Shown one piece after another: positions 11,050 to 20,098 of a stretch of DNA of 64,000 nucleotides. Every line of letters starts with the position of its first letter. Within the stretch, counting starts at the first letter, position 1. Location: the NCBI RefSeq assembly GCF_002250115.1, contig NZ_CP019985.1, positions 3,472,001 through 3,536,000 of the forward strand, read 5' to 3'. The stretch is from Shouchella clausii (GTDB lineage Bacteria; Bacillota; Bacilli; Bacillales; Bacillaceae_D). Both the position numbers and the translations under genes were made by a program. The notes under the pieces were generated by a model. It was not told the DNA's origin. It searched no databases and saw only the letters and a program-made list of their open reading frames with translations.

Positions 11050-11958
11050 ATGGAGCCAACAGGGATTGTGGTGCTCGACAAACCGAAAGGATGGACATCC
11101 CACGATTGTGTCCACCAAATGCGGAAATGGTTTCAAACACGGAAAGTCGGCCATACAGGGACGCTCGATCCCGAAGTGGATGGCGTTTTGCCGATCTGCA
11201 TCGGCAAAGCGACAAAAGTGGTCAAATACATGTCCGATTACGATAAAACGTATATAGGGGAAGTCACATTCGGCGTGGCGACGACTACGGAAGACGCACA
11301 CGGTGAAGTAGTAGAAGAGAAACGCGTCGATAAACCGTTTACGCGTACGGAAATTGAGGCGTTGCTGCAAGCCTTTATCGGCAAAATCGAGCAAACCCCC
11401 CCCTATTATTCGGCTGTAAAAGTAAACGGCAAACGCTTGTATGAATACGCTAGAGCGGGCATCGAAGTCGAGCGGCCAACGCGCACAGTGGAAATAAAAG
11501 CGTTGACATTGACGGAAATAACAACTGCGAAGCCAGGTTGTTTTTCGTTTGCCTTTTCTGTTACGTGTACAAAAGGCACTTACATTCGTACACTTGCTGT
11601 TGACATAGGGAAAAAGGCAGGCTACCCTGCCCATATGTCAAAGCTGACACGGACAGCATCTGGCCCGTTTACACAAGCAGATGCCATTCCTTTATCTGCA
11701 TTTGCGGAAATGAGTTTCGATGAGCGCCTGAATAAGTTGCGACCCCTTGATACGGCTCTTCAGCATTTTCCACGGGTCACTGCCGATAAGGAGCTGGAAA
11801 AACGAATACGCAATGGTGCTGTCCTGAAGAAAAGCGCTTCTTTTGGAGACAGGCGTTTTTTGTTTTATAATGAACAAGGAGATTGCTTGGCATTGTATCA
11901 AGCACATCCAACAAAGGCTGGGCTTATTAAACCAGAAACGTTATTTTGTCATGTTTAA
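11050..11958 (+). CDS. truB: tRNA pseudouridine(55) synthase TruB
   Basis: Makes pseudouridine-55 in the tRNA T-loop. The 302 residues include HTGTLDPEVDGVLPICIGKATK, with the catalytic Asp in TLDP, and the KR(L)YEYARAG and GTYIRTLAVDIG stretches, followed by a PUA-like tail. Possible starts are GTG 11041, ATG 11044 and ATG 11050; ATG 11050 has AGGGAG eight bases upstream and gives the usual N-terminus. Confidence 0.95.
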   Translation: MEPTGIVVLDKPKGWTSHDCVHQMRKWFQTRKVGHTGTLDPEVDGVLPICIGKATKVVKYMSDYDKTYIGEVTFGVATTTEDAHGEVVEEKRVDKPFTRTEIEALLQAFIGKIEQTPPYYSAVKVNGKRLYEYARAGIEVERPTRTVEIKALTLTEITTAKPGCFSFAFSVTCTKGTYIRTLAVDIGKKAGYPAHMSKLTRTASGPFTQADAIPLSAFAEMSFDERLNKLRPLDTALQHFPRVTADKELEKRIRNGAVLKKSASFGDRRFLFYNEQGDCLALYQAHPTKAGLIKPETLFCHV

Positions 11959-11977
11959 CGGTAAAGGGGGAAAAGTG

Positions 11978-12928
11978 GTGGTAGTGGAGCTAGATCTAGA
12001 TTCGATTAGCCACATAGAGGCCCCAGCGCCAACAGCTATGGCTCTTGGCTATTTTGACGGCGTTCATAAAGGGCACAAGGCGGTCATCGAAACCGCTAAA
12101 GCAGAAGCGGAAAAACGGGGCATTCAGTCTGCGGTGATGACGTTTTACCCCCATCCGAAAGAAGTGCTTGGTAAACCGGATCAGCCAATTGATTATTTGA
12201 CGCCTCTGCAAGCAAAAGTGGTGCGCTTAAAGGCGTTAGGGGTCGACGTTGTCTACGTTGTCAATTTTACAAAGGCGTTTTCGAAACTGACGCCACAAGC
12301 GTTTATCGAGCGGTTCGTAATTGGTTTAAACGTCAAGCATGTGGTGGCAGGCTTTGACTTTACATACGGCGTTAAAGGGGAAGGCAAGATGGACGATATT
12401 GACCGTTATGCTAACGGGCGCTTTACGCATACAACGGTCGAACAAGTGAGCGATGAGCAAGAAAAGATTTCGTCAACGCGTATTCGCAAACAGCTGTCAG
12501 AAGGAAATGTCAGCGAAGCGGCCAGGCTCCTCGGCTACCCGTATGTTTTCTCTGGAACAGTTGTCCATGGAGACGCACGGGGACGGCTAATTGGCTATCC
12601 GACTGCAAACATCGTTGCAAAAGAGCGGTTTATTGTGCCGAAAACAGGCGTCTATGTTGTCACATTGACACATGCGGGCAACACATACCAAGGAATGGCG
12701 AACATTGGCTATAAACCAACATTTGTCGATGATTTAGCAAAGCCAATTGTGGAAGTGAACATTTTCGACTTCAATAAGGAGATATACGGGGAGACGGTGG
12801 AAGTCGCGTTTTACGAGCGGATTCGTTCGGAACAAAAATTTAGCGGCATTGACGAAATCAAAGCACAGCTTGGCCGTGACCGTGCAACGGCGTTGCAGTT
12901 TTTCAAGCAACATACGGCAAATGGCTAA
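11978..12928 (+). CDS. ribC: Bifunctional riboflavin kinase/FAD synthetase
   Basis: Makes FMN and FAD. The 316 residues have an N-terminal nucleotidyltransferase domain (ALGYFDGVHKGH, FYPHPKEVLG, SSTRIRKQLSEGNV) and a C-terminal kinase barrel (GDARGRLIGYPTANI, GVYVV). GTG 11978 is preferred because a GGGGG site lies seven bases before it; longer in-frame starts would run back into truB. Also called ribF. No RFN element is seen. Confidence 0.94.
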   Translation: MVVELDLDSISHIEAPAPTAMALGYFDGVHKGHKAVIETAKAEAEKRGIQSAVMTFYPHPKEVLGKPDQPIDYLTPLQAKVVRLKALGVDVVYVVNFTKAFSKLTPQAFIERFVIGLNVKHVVAGFDFTYGVKGEGKMDDIDRYANGRFTHTTVEQVSDEQEKISSTRIRKQLSEGNVSEAARLLGYPYVFSGTVVHGDARGRLIGYPTANIVAKERFIVPKTGVYVVTLTHAGNTYQGMANIGYKPTFVDDLAKPIVEVNIFDFNKEIYGETVEVAFYERIRSEQKFSGIDEIKAQLGRDRATALQFFKQHTANG

Positions 12929-12963
12929 ACGTTGACGTCTTTAAGGGGAAGACAACGTTTTTA
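12927..12963 (+). terminator. Imperfect intrinsic terminator after ribC
   Basis: AAACGTTGACGTCTT pairs with AAGACAACGTTT across a seven-base loop with a small bulge, ending in TTTTTA. It marks the end of the truB-ribC segment. Confidence 0.55.
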
Positions 12964-13021
12964 GAGCGTCCAAGTGATATTTGCGATGTAGTTACAGGCA
13001 AAGAAGCTATAAAATGAACGC

Positions 13022-13050
13022 TTGCATTTCCAGATCAATCAAGCTATCAT
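13022..13050 (+). promoter_or_regulatory. Sigma-A promoter of rpsO
   Basis: TTGCAT at 13022-13027, 17-base spacer, TATCAT at 13045-13050, leaving a leader of about 100 nt before rpsO. Confidence 0.6.
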
Positions 13051-13056
13051 AGAAAG

Positions 13057-13156
13057 TGTCTGCATCCCCATGTGGACACGACACCCGTTTCTTGGCAAAA
13101 CGACTCACCACCGTTTGCTCAGAAATTGGGGTTTTAGGGAAAAGGAGGTGGCTCTG
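13057..13156 (+). promoter_or_regulatory. Structured rpsO 5' leader, possible S15 autoregulation
   Basis: The leader contains GTGTC...GACAC and CGTTT...AAACG stems before the AAAGGAGGTG ribosome-binding site. S15 controls its own mRNA through leader structures in several bacteria, including Geobacillus. I see stems but did not match a named S15-leader class. Confidence 0.4.
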
Positions 13157-13426
13157 ATGGCATTGACACAAGAGCGTAAAAATGAATTGATTGCAGAATT
13201 TAAAACGCATGAGACAGACACTGGTTCTCCAGAAGTCCAAGTCGCTATTCTTACGGAGCAAATTAACACTTTGAACGATCACTTGCGCACGCATAAAAAA
13301 GATCACCACTCTCGTCGTGGCCTTTTGAAAATGGTCGGTCAACGTCGCAACTTGCTAACTTATTTACGTAATAAAGACGTAACGCGTTACCGTAACCTTG
13401 TTGACAAGCTTGGCTTGCGTCGATAG
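13157..13426 (+). CDS. rpsO: 30S ribosomal protein S15
   Basis: An 89-residue primary 16S rRNA-binding protein with the standard signature [15 protein letters not shown] and [19 protein letters not shown]. The ATG at 13157 follows AAAGGAGGTG by seven bases. It stands alone between its own promoter and terminator. Confidence 0.97.
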   Translation: MALTQERKNELIAEFKTHETDTGSPEVQVAILTEQINTLNDHLRTHKKDHHSRRGLLKMVGQRRNLLTYLRNKDVTRYRNLVDKLGLRR

Positions 13427-13432
13427 TTTTGC

Positions 13433-13464
13433 AAAAAAGCGGGGGATGATCTCCCGCTTTTTTC
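13433..13464 (+). terminator. Intrinsic terminator after rpsO
   Basis: AAAAAAGCGGG...CCCGCTTTTTT hairpin directly after the rpsO stop codon. Confidence 0.85.
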
Positions 13465-13526
13465 TTCATGCGCTTCATTAGCAGGCGACAAGCTTAGAAA
13501 AATGGAAAACAACCCTAATTTCACTC

Positions 13527-13555
13527 TTTTAAACTTGTTCTGATTCGGTCATAAT
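13527..13555 (+). promoter_or_regulatory. Candidate sigma-A promoter of pnp
   Basis: TTTTAA, 17-base spacer, CATAAT at 13550-13555, 40 bases before pnp. The boxes are weak; the call rests mainly on position after a strong terminator. Confidence 0.35.
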
Positions 13556-13596
13556 AAGAAAGAAGAATTTTAGTTGTACGAGAGGAGTACACATTC

Positions 13597-15726
13597 ATGG
13601 ATCAAGAACGTCATGAGTTTTCAATTGACTGGGCTGGACGGACATTAAGCGTCGAAGTCGGTCAATTAGCCAAACAAGCCAACGGAGCGGTTCTCGTCCG
13701 TTATGGCGATACAGCTGTTCTTTCAACAGCTACTGCTTCAAAAGAACCAAAAGACCTTCCTTTCTTTCCGTTAACGGTCAATTATGAAGAACGTTTATAT
13801 GCAGCAGGAAAAATTCCAGGCGGGTTTATTAAACGGGAAGGACGTCCAAGCGAACGGGCGATTTTAACAAGCCGTTTGATTGACCGTCCAATTCGACCGC
13901 TGTTTCCAGATGGGTTTCGTAACGATGTCCAAGTAATCAGCATTGTGATGAGCTCTGACCAAGACGCCTCTCCTGAAATGGCGGCAATGATCGGTTCATC
14001 ACTGGCTCTTTGTGTTTCTGACATTCCGTTTGAAGGACCGATTGCTGGTGTGACTGTTGGAAGAATTAATGGCGAATTCATTATGAACCCAACGCCCGCT
14101 CAACTTGCAGAGAGCGATATTGACCTAACTGTAGCTGGAACAAAAGAAGCGATCAATATGGTGGAAGCTGGTGCAAAAGAAGTCCCGGAAGACGTTATGT
14201 TAGAAGCGATTTTAGCTGGGCATGAGAACATTAAAAAAATGATTGCTTTCCAAGAAAAAGTGGTTGAAGTTTGCGGCAAAGAAAAACGTGAAGTGCAGCT
14301 GAAAACATTTGACGCTGAATTGGAAGCGCGATTACGTGAAAGTGCCGAAGCTAGCATCAAAGAAGCAGTTCGGATTGCGGAAAAACACGCACGCCAAGAT
14401 GCGATCGATGAGATCATTGCTGCACAAGTCGAACAATATTCAGACGATGACAGCGTCGATGTGGACGAAGTAAAAGAGATTTTGCAAATGTTCGTTAAGG
14501 AAGAAGTCCGTCGCTTAATTACTGTTGAAAAAATCCGTCCTGATGGACGAGGTGTTGATGAAATCCGCCCGTTATCGTCGCAAATCAAGCTGCTGCCTCG
14601 TACACATGGCTCCGGTCTATTTACAAGAGGACAAACACAAGCACTTAGTGTCTGTACGCTTGGTGCCCTTGGCGATGTACAAGTGCTAGATGGCTTGGGC
14701 ATCGAAGAGACGAAGCGGTTTATGCACCACTACAATTTTCCGCAGTTTAGCGTCGGGGAAACCGGTCCGATTCGCGCGCCAGGACGCCGGGAAATCGGTC
14801 ATGGAGCCCTTGGCGAACGTGCGCTTGAGCAAGTCATTCCAAGTGAGCAAGAGTTTCCTTATACGATCCGGCTCGTATCTGAAGTGTTGGAGTCGAACGG
14901 ATCAACTTCACAAGCAAGCATTTGTGCAAGCACGTTAGCGATGATGGACGCAGGTGTGCCAATTAAAGCCCCAGTGGCAGGCATTGCGATGGGGCTTGTC
15001 AAACAAGGGGAGCACATGACGGTGCTTACTGATATCCAAGGCATGGAAGACGCTCTTGGCGATATGGACTTTAAAGTCGCTGGCACAGCGAATGGCGTTA
15101 CAGCTTTGCAAATGGATATAAAAATTTCCGGCATTAACCGCGAAGTGCTCGAACAAGCCCTTGAACAAGCAAAACAAGGACGAATGAAAATTTTAAGCAA
15201 CATGATGGAGGCCATTGACAAACCTCGTGCCGAGTTGTCGGAGTATGCGCCAAAAATCTTGACGCTAACGATCAATCCGGACAAAATCCGCGATGTCATT
15301 GGACCAAGCGGCAAGGTCATCAATAAAATCATTGAGGAAACAGGCGTGAAAATAGACATTGAGCAAGACGGCACTGTCTATATTTCTTCCCTAGATACCG
15401 CGATGAACCAAAAAGCGAAACAAATCATTGAAGATCTTGTTCGAGAAGTCCAAGTCGGTGAAACGTACCATGGGAAAGTTAAACGCATTGAAAAGTTTGG
15501 TGCCTTTGTCGAACTGTTTAAAGGCAAAGATGGCTTGCTCCATATCTCACAAATTGCTGAAGAACGGATCAACAAAGTCGAAGACGTTTTCAAGCTCGGT
15601 GATGAAGTAGACGTCCGCGTCACTGAAATTGACAATCAAGGACGAGTCAATTTGTCTCGCAAAGTCCTGTTAAAAGAACAACGGGAAAAGCAAGAAAAAG
15701 AAGCAAAAGATACAGCCAACGAATAA
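13597..15726 (+). CDS. pnp: Polyribonucleotide nucleotidyltransferase (PNPase)
   Basis: Phosphorolytic 3'-5' exoribonuclease. The 709 residues show two RNase PH domains (first about 1-225, second about 310-545, containing [11 protein letters not shown] and [17 protein letters not shown]), a KH domain (about 555-610, [16 protein letters not shown]) and an S1 domain (about 620-690, [26 protein letters not shown], in parts). The Glu/Lys-rich tail is short. It acts with RNase Y and RNase J in mRNA decay, both of which are also encoded in this window. Confidence 0.97.
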   Translation: MDQERHEFSIDWAGRTLSVEVGQLAKQANGAVLVRYGDTAVLSTATASKEPKDLPFFPLTVNYEERLYAAGKIPGGFIKREGRPSERAILTSRLIDRPIRPLFPDGFRNDVQVISIVMSSDQDASPEMAAMIGSSLALCVSDIPFEGPIAGVTVGRINGEFIMNPTPAQLAESDIDLTVAGTKEAINMVEAGAKEVPEDVMLEAILAGHENIKKMIAFQEKVVEVCGKEKREVQLKTFDAELEARLRESAEASIKEAVRIAEKHARQDAIDEIIAAQVEQYSDDDSVDVDEVKEILQMFVKEEVRRLITVEKIRPDGRGVDEIRPLSSQIKLLPRTHGSGLFTRGQTQALSVCTLGALGDVQVLDGLGIEETKRFMHHYNFPQFSVGETGPIRAPGRREIGHGALGERALEQVIPSEQEFPYTIRLVSEVLESNGSTSQASICASTLAMMDAGVPIKAPVAGIAMGLVKQGEHMTVLTDIQGMEDALGDMDFKVAGTANGVTALQMDIKISGINREVLEQALEQAKQGRMKILSNMMEAIDKPRAELSEYAPKILTLTINPDKIRDVIGPSGKVINKIIEETGVKIDIEQDGTVYISSLDTAMNQKAKQIIEDLVREVQVGETYHGKVKRIEKFGAFVELFKGKDGLLHISQIAEERINKVEDVFKLGDEVDVRVTEIDNQGRVNLSRKVLLKEQREKQEKEAKDTANE

Positions 15727-15732
15727 GAAACA

Positions 15733-15763
15733 AAGACTGGGGAAAATTCCTAGTCTTTTTTTA
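15733..15763 (+). terminator. Intrinsic terminator after pnp
   Basis: AAAGACTGGGGA / TCCTAGTCTTT hairpin with AAAT loop and a T-run. Confidence 0.8.
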
Positions 15764-15832
15764 TGGGCAAACGTCTAGTCCTCTTCTTTTGCTCATAGAC
15801 ATGCTAGTAAGTATCTAGCAGGAGGGGACACA

Positions 15833-16834
15833 ATGAAACAAAAATGGCTTCACTTCTGTTTGTGTGGTGTCATGGTCGTGCTGGCAATAGGCGCGATTCA
15901 AAACCCATTTTCGCTTCAGTATATCGACACCTTGAAAACAAACGCAACGGAAGATGTAGATACAGAAGAGAATGAGTTGTTAAAACAAATTAAAGCGCAT
16001 GCAGAAAAAGTGGCGATTCCAGCAACAAACGCACGCATTGACAAAGTCTGGAAAGCGTTGCCAGGTTACAACGGGCTTGAGGTCGACATTGAACAATCTT
16101 ATAATAAAATGAAGGAGTCTGGAAGTTTCAACCAGTCAAAACTCGTCTTTAAAGAAACAAAACCGGATGTCCATCTTGAGGATCTGCCACCAGCCCCTAC
16201 GTATAAAGGCCACGAAGAAAAGCCGATGGTTAGCTTTTTAATCAATGTTGCCTGGGGAAATGAGTATTTGCCTGATATGTTAAAAGTGTTGCAGCAGTAT
16301 GATGTCAAAGCGACGTTTTTTTTAGATGGATCATGGGTGAAAAAAAATCCACAACTTGCTGTAATGATTAAAGAAGAAGGCCATGAGATTGGCAGCCATG
16401 CTTATTCGCACCCTCACATGAATGCCCTCTCTAAGGCGGAAATAGACGAAGAGTTGACAAAAACGACGGAAGTAATTGAAGCAACACTGGATGTCACACC
16501 AAAATGGTTTGCTCCCCCAAGCGGCGAATTTAACCAACTGGTGGTTGAACGAGCTGCTGCATACGATATGCGTACCATTTTATGGACAGTCGATACAATT
16601 GACTGGAAAAAGCCCGAACCATCTGTTATGGTTGAACGGGTTGTCAATCAAATGCAGGCAGGCTCGATGTTGTTAATGCATCCGACAGAATCATCGTCAA
16701 AAGGGCTTGAAGCGATTATACAAGGGATGCAAGAAAAACAGTTGCAGATCGGGACTGTTAGCGATTTAATGGATGAAACAAGAATTGCCGCAAAGATGGC
16801 AGCTGAGAGCAATGGGGGTACAAAACGTGATTAA
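15833..16834 (+). CDS. ylxY: Polysaccharide deacetylase-like secreted protein YlxY, catalytic motif altered
   Basis: A 333-residue NodB-fold protein with an N-terminal signal/anchor segment (about residues 8-25). NodB motif 2 is recognisable (GSHAYSHPHM), but motif 1, normally TFDDG, reads INVAWGN, so both metal/catalytic Asp residues are missing. Motif 3 reads APPSGEFN, without the usual Arg. This matches the YlxY subfamily and suggests a non-deacetylase or binding role outside the membrane. It overlaps mlpA by eight bases. RBS AGGAGGGG precedes the ATG. Confidence 0.88.
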   Translation: MKQKWLHFCLCGVMVVLAIGAIQNPFSLQYIDTLKTNATEDVDTEENELLKQIKAHAEKVAIPATNARIDKVWKALPGYNGLEVDIEQSYNKMKESGSFNQSKLVFKETKPDVHLEDLPPAPTYKGHEEKPMVSFLINVAWGNEYLPDMLKVLQQYDVKATFFLDGSWVKKNPQLAVMIKEEGHEIGSHAYSHPHMNALSKAEIDEELTKTTEVIEATLDVTPKWFAPPSGEFNQLVVERAAAYDMRTILWTVDTIDWKKPEPSVMVERVVNQMQAGSMLLMHPTESSSKGLEAIIQGMQEKQLQIGTVSDLMDETRIAAKMAAESNGGTKRD

Positions 16835-18071
16835 AAAAGAGACGCTGGACAACGGCGTGCGAATTATTGCGGAGGCCAACGAGGCCATTCGGTCTGTTGC
16901 GATTGGCATCTGGGTAAAAACAGGCTCCCGCAATGAAACAAATGAGGAAAATGGCATTTCCCATTTTATTGAACATATGTTGTTTAAAGGAACGAAAACG
17001 CGTTCAGCCAAACAAATCGCAGAAGCGTTTGATCGCATTGGCGGACAGGTCAATGCGTTTACGGCAAAAGAATACACATGCTACTACGCTAAAGTTTTAG
17101 ATGAGCATGCTGCTTTTGCCCTTGATGTACTACAAGATATGTTTTTTGACTCTATCTTTGATGAAACAGAAATCGAGCGCGAGAAAAAAGTGGTGCTCGA
17201 AGAAATCAAAATGGTGGAGGACACACCAGACGACCTCGTCCACGATTTGCTTAGTCAAGCTGTCTTTGGCCGTTCCTCGCTGGCGAACCCAATTCTTGGC
17301 ACAGAAGACACGCTCCAAACATTTCACCGTCAGCAAATCAGTGATTACATGAAGCGTTTCTATACAGGCGAACGGGTCGTCGTGTCGGTTTGCGGCCATT
17401 TTGATGAGAGGCTAATTGAGCAGGTCAGGCAGACGTTTTCACGGGTGAAACGAACCCCTGAACCGTTTGCTGTGCCAAAAGCGACTTTCTCGCCAACAGT
17501 GAAATACCGCCAGAAAGATTCCGAGCAAGCCCATCTATGTTTAGCCTACCCTGGCTTAGAAATTGGTTCAAACCGTTCATTCGGGCTGATTTTGCTAAAC
17601 AATGCCCTTGGCGGCAGCATGTCGAGCCGTTTATTCCAAACCATTCGCGAAGAACAAGGCTTATGCTATTCTGTTTTCTCTTATCATTCTTCGTATGAAC
17701 GAATTGGTACGCTTACGATTTATGCAGGTACGCAAATGGCACAGTTGCCAAAGTTAACAGAAGCTCTTGCTGAAGTAACGAAAGCGGTACGTGCAGAAGG
17801 TCTTAGCCAAAAAGAATTGGAAAATAGCAAAGAGCAGCTCAAAGGCAGCATTATGCTTGGGCTTGAAAGCACAAGCAGCCGCATGACACGAAATGGCAAA
17901 AATGAATTGCTGTTGCAAGAACATAAAACATTAGACGAGTTGATCGCCGATATTAATGCTGTCAGTTTAGAGATGGTCAACGATCTAGCTTGCCAGCTCC
18001 TTGGGGCCACGCCGGCCGTTTCGCTTGTCGCCTCAAGCGAAACAATGCCGCCAACGATTTTCAGCAACTAG
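16827..18071 (+). CDS. mlpA: M16-family zinc peptidase MlpA
   Basis: Processing-peptidase-like metalloprotease (YmxG), 414 residues. The inverted zinc motif HFIEH (in GISHFIEHMLFKGT) and the downstream Glu of EEIKMVEDTPDD are present, so it should be active. The start is GTG 16827 with a GGGGG site eight bases before, which gives the family N-terminus (IKKETLDNGVRI). It overlaps the end of ylxY and is probably co-translated with it. Confidence 0.93.
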   Translation: MIKKETLDNGVRIIAEANEAIRSVAIGIWVKTGSRNETNEENGISHFIEHMLFKGTKTRSAKQIAEAFDRIGGQVNAFTAKEYTCYYAKVLDEHAAFALDVLQDMFFDSIFDETEIEREKKVVLEEIKMVEDTPDDLVHDLLSQAVFGRSSLANPILGTEDTLQTFHRQQISDYMKRFYTGERVVVSVCGHFDERLIEQVRQTFSRVKRTPEPFAVPKATFSPTVKYRQKDSEQAHLCLAYPGLEIGSNRSFGLILLNNALGGSMSSRLFQTIREEQGLCYSVFSYHSSYERIGTLTIYAGTQMAQLPKLTEALAEVTKAVRAEGLSQKELENSKEQLKGSIMLGLESTSSRMTRNGKNELLLQEHKTLDELIADINAVSLEMVNDLACQLLGATPAVSLVASSETMPPTIFSN

Positions 18072-18118
18072 TCTACTTTCTTTTCGACGTACATACATTG
18101 GAATAAGAGGTGATGGGC

Positions 18119-18349
18119 TTGCGGCTAAGTGAAATTGCTAACAAAGAAATCATTGATTTTGAGAAAGGCGAACGTCTTGGTGTTTTAGGACAGACAGATG
18201 TGCTGTTTGACGAGCATACAGGGGAAATTCACGCCTTTGTTGTGCCGACGAGCCGCTGGTACCAATTTAACCGCAAAGACAAAGAAGTGACGGTTTATTG
18301 GCAGCAAATCAAAAAAATCGGCCAAGACATGATTATTATTGAAACATAA
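18119..18349 (+). CDS. ymxH: PRC-barrel protein YmxH (YlmC/YmxH family)
   Basis: A 76-residue PRC-barrel protein (RLSEIANKEIIDFEKGERLGVLGQTD in parts) ending YWQQIKKIGQDMIIIET. Family members are linked to sporulation in genome surveys, but no biochemical role is settled. TTG 18119 is preferred because AGAGGTG lies six bases before it and it gives the family start MRLSE; ATG 18113 is the alternative. Confidence 0.85.
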   Translation: MRLSEIANKEIIDFEKGERLGVLGQTDVLFDEHTGEIHAFVVPTSRWYQFNRKDKEVTVYWQQIKKIGQDMIIIET

Positions 18350-18380
18350 GAATGGTGGTCGACTTTGGCGGCCACCCCAA

Positions 18381-18429
18381 TGAGGCTGAGAGAAACGCTC
18401 GCATACGTCGTCGTTTGCCTACAGGCTGA
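18381..18429 (+). repeat. Terminator-abutting inverted-repeat element, short copy (C)
   Basis: A 49-base element with ends TGAGGCTGAGAG and CTACAGGCTGA. The core (GCATACGTCGTCGTTTGCC) is the reverse complement of the cores at 49965-50000 and 57620-57655. It ends at 18429 and the terminator stem starts at 18430. Confidence 0.75.
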
Positions 18430-18456
18430 AAGCTTGCATTTGCAAGCTTTTTTTTG
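18430..18456 (+). terminator. Intrinsic terminator after ymxH
   Basis: Perfect nine-pair stem AAGCTTGCA/TGCAAGCTT with a run of T residues. Confidence 0.9.
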
Positions 18457-18463
18457 TGCCTGC

Positions 18464-18492
18464 ACCGATTGGTTCACTTAGTCATATGCTTT
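18464..18492 (+). promoter_or_regulatory. Sigma-K-type promoter of spoVFA
   Basis: ACC, 16 bases, then CATATGCTT: this fits the mother-cell sigma-K pattern (AC at -35, 16-base gap, CATA-N3-T at -10). The spoVF operon of B. subtilis is sigma-K dependent, so position and pattern agree. Confidence 0.55.
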
Positions 18493-18523
18493 AAAAGAAG
18501 CAACGCATAAAAGGAGGATCAGC

Positions 18524-19408
18524 ATGCTCACTGGAACCCATGTGGTCATGATTGGCGGCGATGCACGCCAGCTTGAGATCATTCGCAAATTATCGGCACT
18601 AGATGCAAAAATTTCCCTTGTTGGTTTTGAACAATTAAACGATGGCTTCATTGGCACAAGCAAGCAAGAGTTGCCTGAGATCGAGTGGTCGACAGTGGAT
18701 GCGATTTTGTTGCCGGTAGGCGGCATGTCCAATGATGGTCTCATTGCCAGCGTTTTCTCAAACCAGGAATTAAAATTGAAAGCAGCTTACTTAAATGAAA
18801 CGCCTGACCATTGCACGATTTATACTGGCATTTCGACAGACCGATTAGAAAAATTGGCCGCAAAAGCGAAATGCAAAATTGTCCTATTAATGGACCGCGA
18901 TGATGTGGCAATTTACAACTCGATTCCAACAGCTGAAGGCGCAGTCATGCTGGCGATTCAGCATACAGATCATACGATCCACCATGCGAAAGTGGCGGTG
19001 CTCGGCCTTGGCCGCATCGGCATGACCATTGCCCGCACATTCCATGCCCTTGGTGCGAGCGTTTTTGTCGGCGCAAAGGAAACGGCATTGCTCGCCCGTG
19101 CCTTCGAACTCGGAGTCGAGCCTTTTCCCCTTACCGCACTAAAAGAAACGTTAAAAAACATCGATCTCATTATCAATACCATCCCAGCCAGAATTGTCAC
19201 GTCTGACGTCCTCGCCGAATTACCACAACATGCTTTTGTCCTTGACTTGGCGTCAAAACCTGGCGGCGTTGATTTTGCGTATGCCAAAAAAAGAGGCTTG
19301 AAAGCCATGCACGTTCCTGGTCTTCCAGGCATGGTCGCCCCGAAAACAGCGGGCAAGATTTTAGCAAATGTTTTAAGTGATTTGCTTCATGAACAAACAC
19401 AATCATAA
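18524..19408 (+). CDS. spoVFA: Dipicolinate synthase subunit A
   Basis: With SpoVFB it makes dipicolinic acid from dihydrodipicolinate in the mother cell. The 294 residues have an N-terminal dipicolinate-synthase domain (MIGGDARQLEIIRKL) and a Rossmann NAD(P)-binding domain (VAVLGLGRIGMTIARTFHALGA). RBS AAGGAGG. The gene is followed 16 bases later by spoVFB and sits with asd-dapG-dapA, which supply its substrate. Confidence 0.96.
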   Translation: MLTGTHVVMIGGDARQLEIIRKLSALDAKISLVGFEQLNDGFIGTSKQELPEIEWSTVDAILLPVGGMSNDGLIASVFSNQELKLKAAYLNETPDHCTIYTGISTDRLEKLAAKAKCKIVLLMDRDDVAIYNSIPTAEGAVMLAIQHTDHTIHHAKVAVLGLGRIGMTIARTFHALGASVFVGAKETALLARAFELGVEPFPLTALKETLKNIDLIINTIPARIVTSDVLAELPQHAFVLDLASKPGGVDFAYAKKRGLKAMHVPGLPGMVAPKTAGKILANVLSDLLHEQTQS

Positions 19409-19424
19409 TGAAGGAGCGTGCGCG

Positions 19425-20006
19425 ATGCTTAAAGGCAAACATATAGGGTTTGGCCTAACTGGCTCACATTGCACATTTGACGCTGTTTATCCGCAAATTG
19501 AGAATTTGGTTAAGCTCGGCGCGAAAGTCACCCCTTTTTTAACCTATACAGTAGAGACGACAGACACCAAGTTCGGCGACAGTGGGGATTGGATGAAACG
19601 GCTGCAAACGATCACTTCTGAGCCATTTGTCAATTCAATGGTCAAAGCAGAGCCCTTTGGGCCGAAAACCCCTCTCGATTTAATGATTATTGCCCCGATG
19701 ACAGGAAATTCGATTTCCAAATTTGCGAATGCGATGACAGACAGCCCAGTACTCATGGGGGCAAAAGCGACATTGCGCAACGGCAAACCTGTTTTGCTTG
19801 GAATTTCTACAAACGATGGCCTCGGATTGAACGGCGTCAACATTATGCGCTTAATGGCGACAAAAAATATTTACTTTATTCCATATGGCCAAGATGACCA
19901 TGTGAAAAAGCCGAATTCCCTTGTAGCCCATATGGATCAACTAATTCCTGCAGCTGAAGCAGCGATGCACGGCAACCAACTTCAGCCTGTTCTTGTACAA
20001 AAATAG
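19425..20006 (+). CDS. spoVFB: Dipicolinate synthase subunit B
   Basis: Flavoprotein-fold partner of SpoVFA, 193 residues (GKHIGFGLTGSHCTFDAVYPQ; APMTGNSISKFANAMTDSPV). The start is ATG 19425 with AAGGAG ten bases upstream; the longer in-frame extension overlaps spoVFA and has no site. It lacks nothing I would expect of the family. Confidence 0.96.
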   Translation: MLKGKHIGFGLTGSHCTFDAVYPQIENLVKLGAKVTPFLTYTVETTDTKFGDSGDWMKRLQTITSEPFVNSMVKAEPFGPKTPLDLMIIAPMTGNSISKFANAMTDSPVLMGAKATLRNGKPVLLGISTNDGLGLNGVNIMRLMATKNIYFIPYGQDDHVKKPNSLVAHMDQLIPAAEAAMHGNQLQPVLVQK

Positions 20007-20017
20007 GCTTTGGACAG

Positions 20018-20046
20018 TTGCGTATCGTCGGGAAATCCCGTAAAGT
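20018..20046 (+). promoter_or_regulatory. Candidate sigma-A promoter of asd-dapG-dapA
   Basis: TTGCGT, 17-base spacer, TAAAGT at 20041-20046, 53 bases before asd. It would separate vegetative lysine/diaminopimelate synthesis from the sporulation-specific spoVF transcript. Confidence 0.45.
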
Positions 20047-20098
20047 TTAGTAGAGGATAAGAGATAGATAGCTGAACTTTGAGGGAGGATACGAAACC

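Noticed and set aside
12929-13021. Second rpsO promoter using TTGCGA and TATAAA
   Set aside because: The spacer would be 21 bases, well outside the normal range; the TTGCAT/TATCAT pair is better.
20007-20098. Lysine riboswitch in front of asd-dapG-dapA
   Set aside because: The interval is only 92 bases, too short for an L-box, and shows no matching structure.
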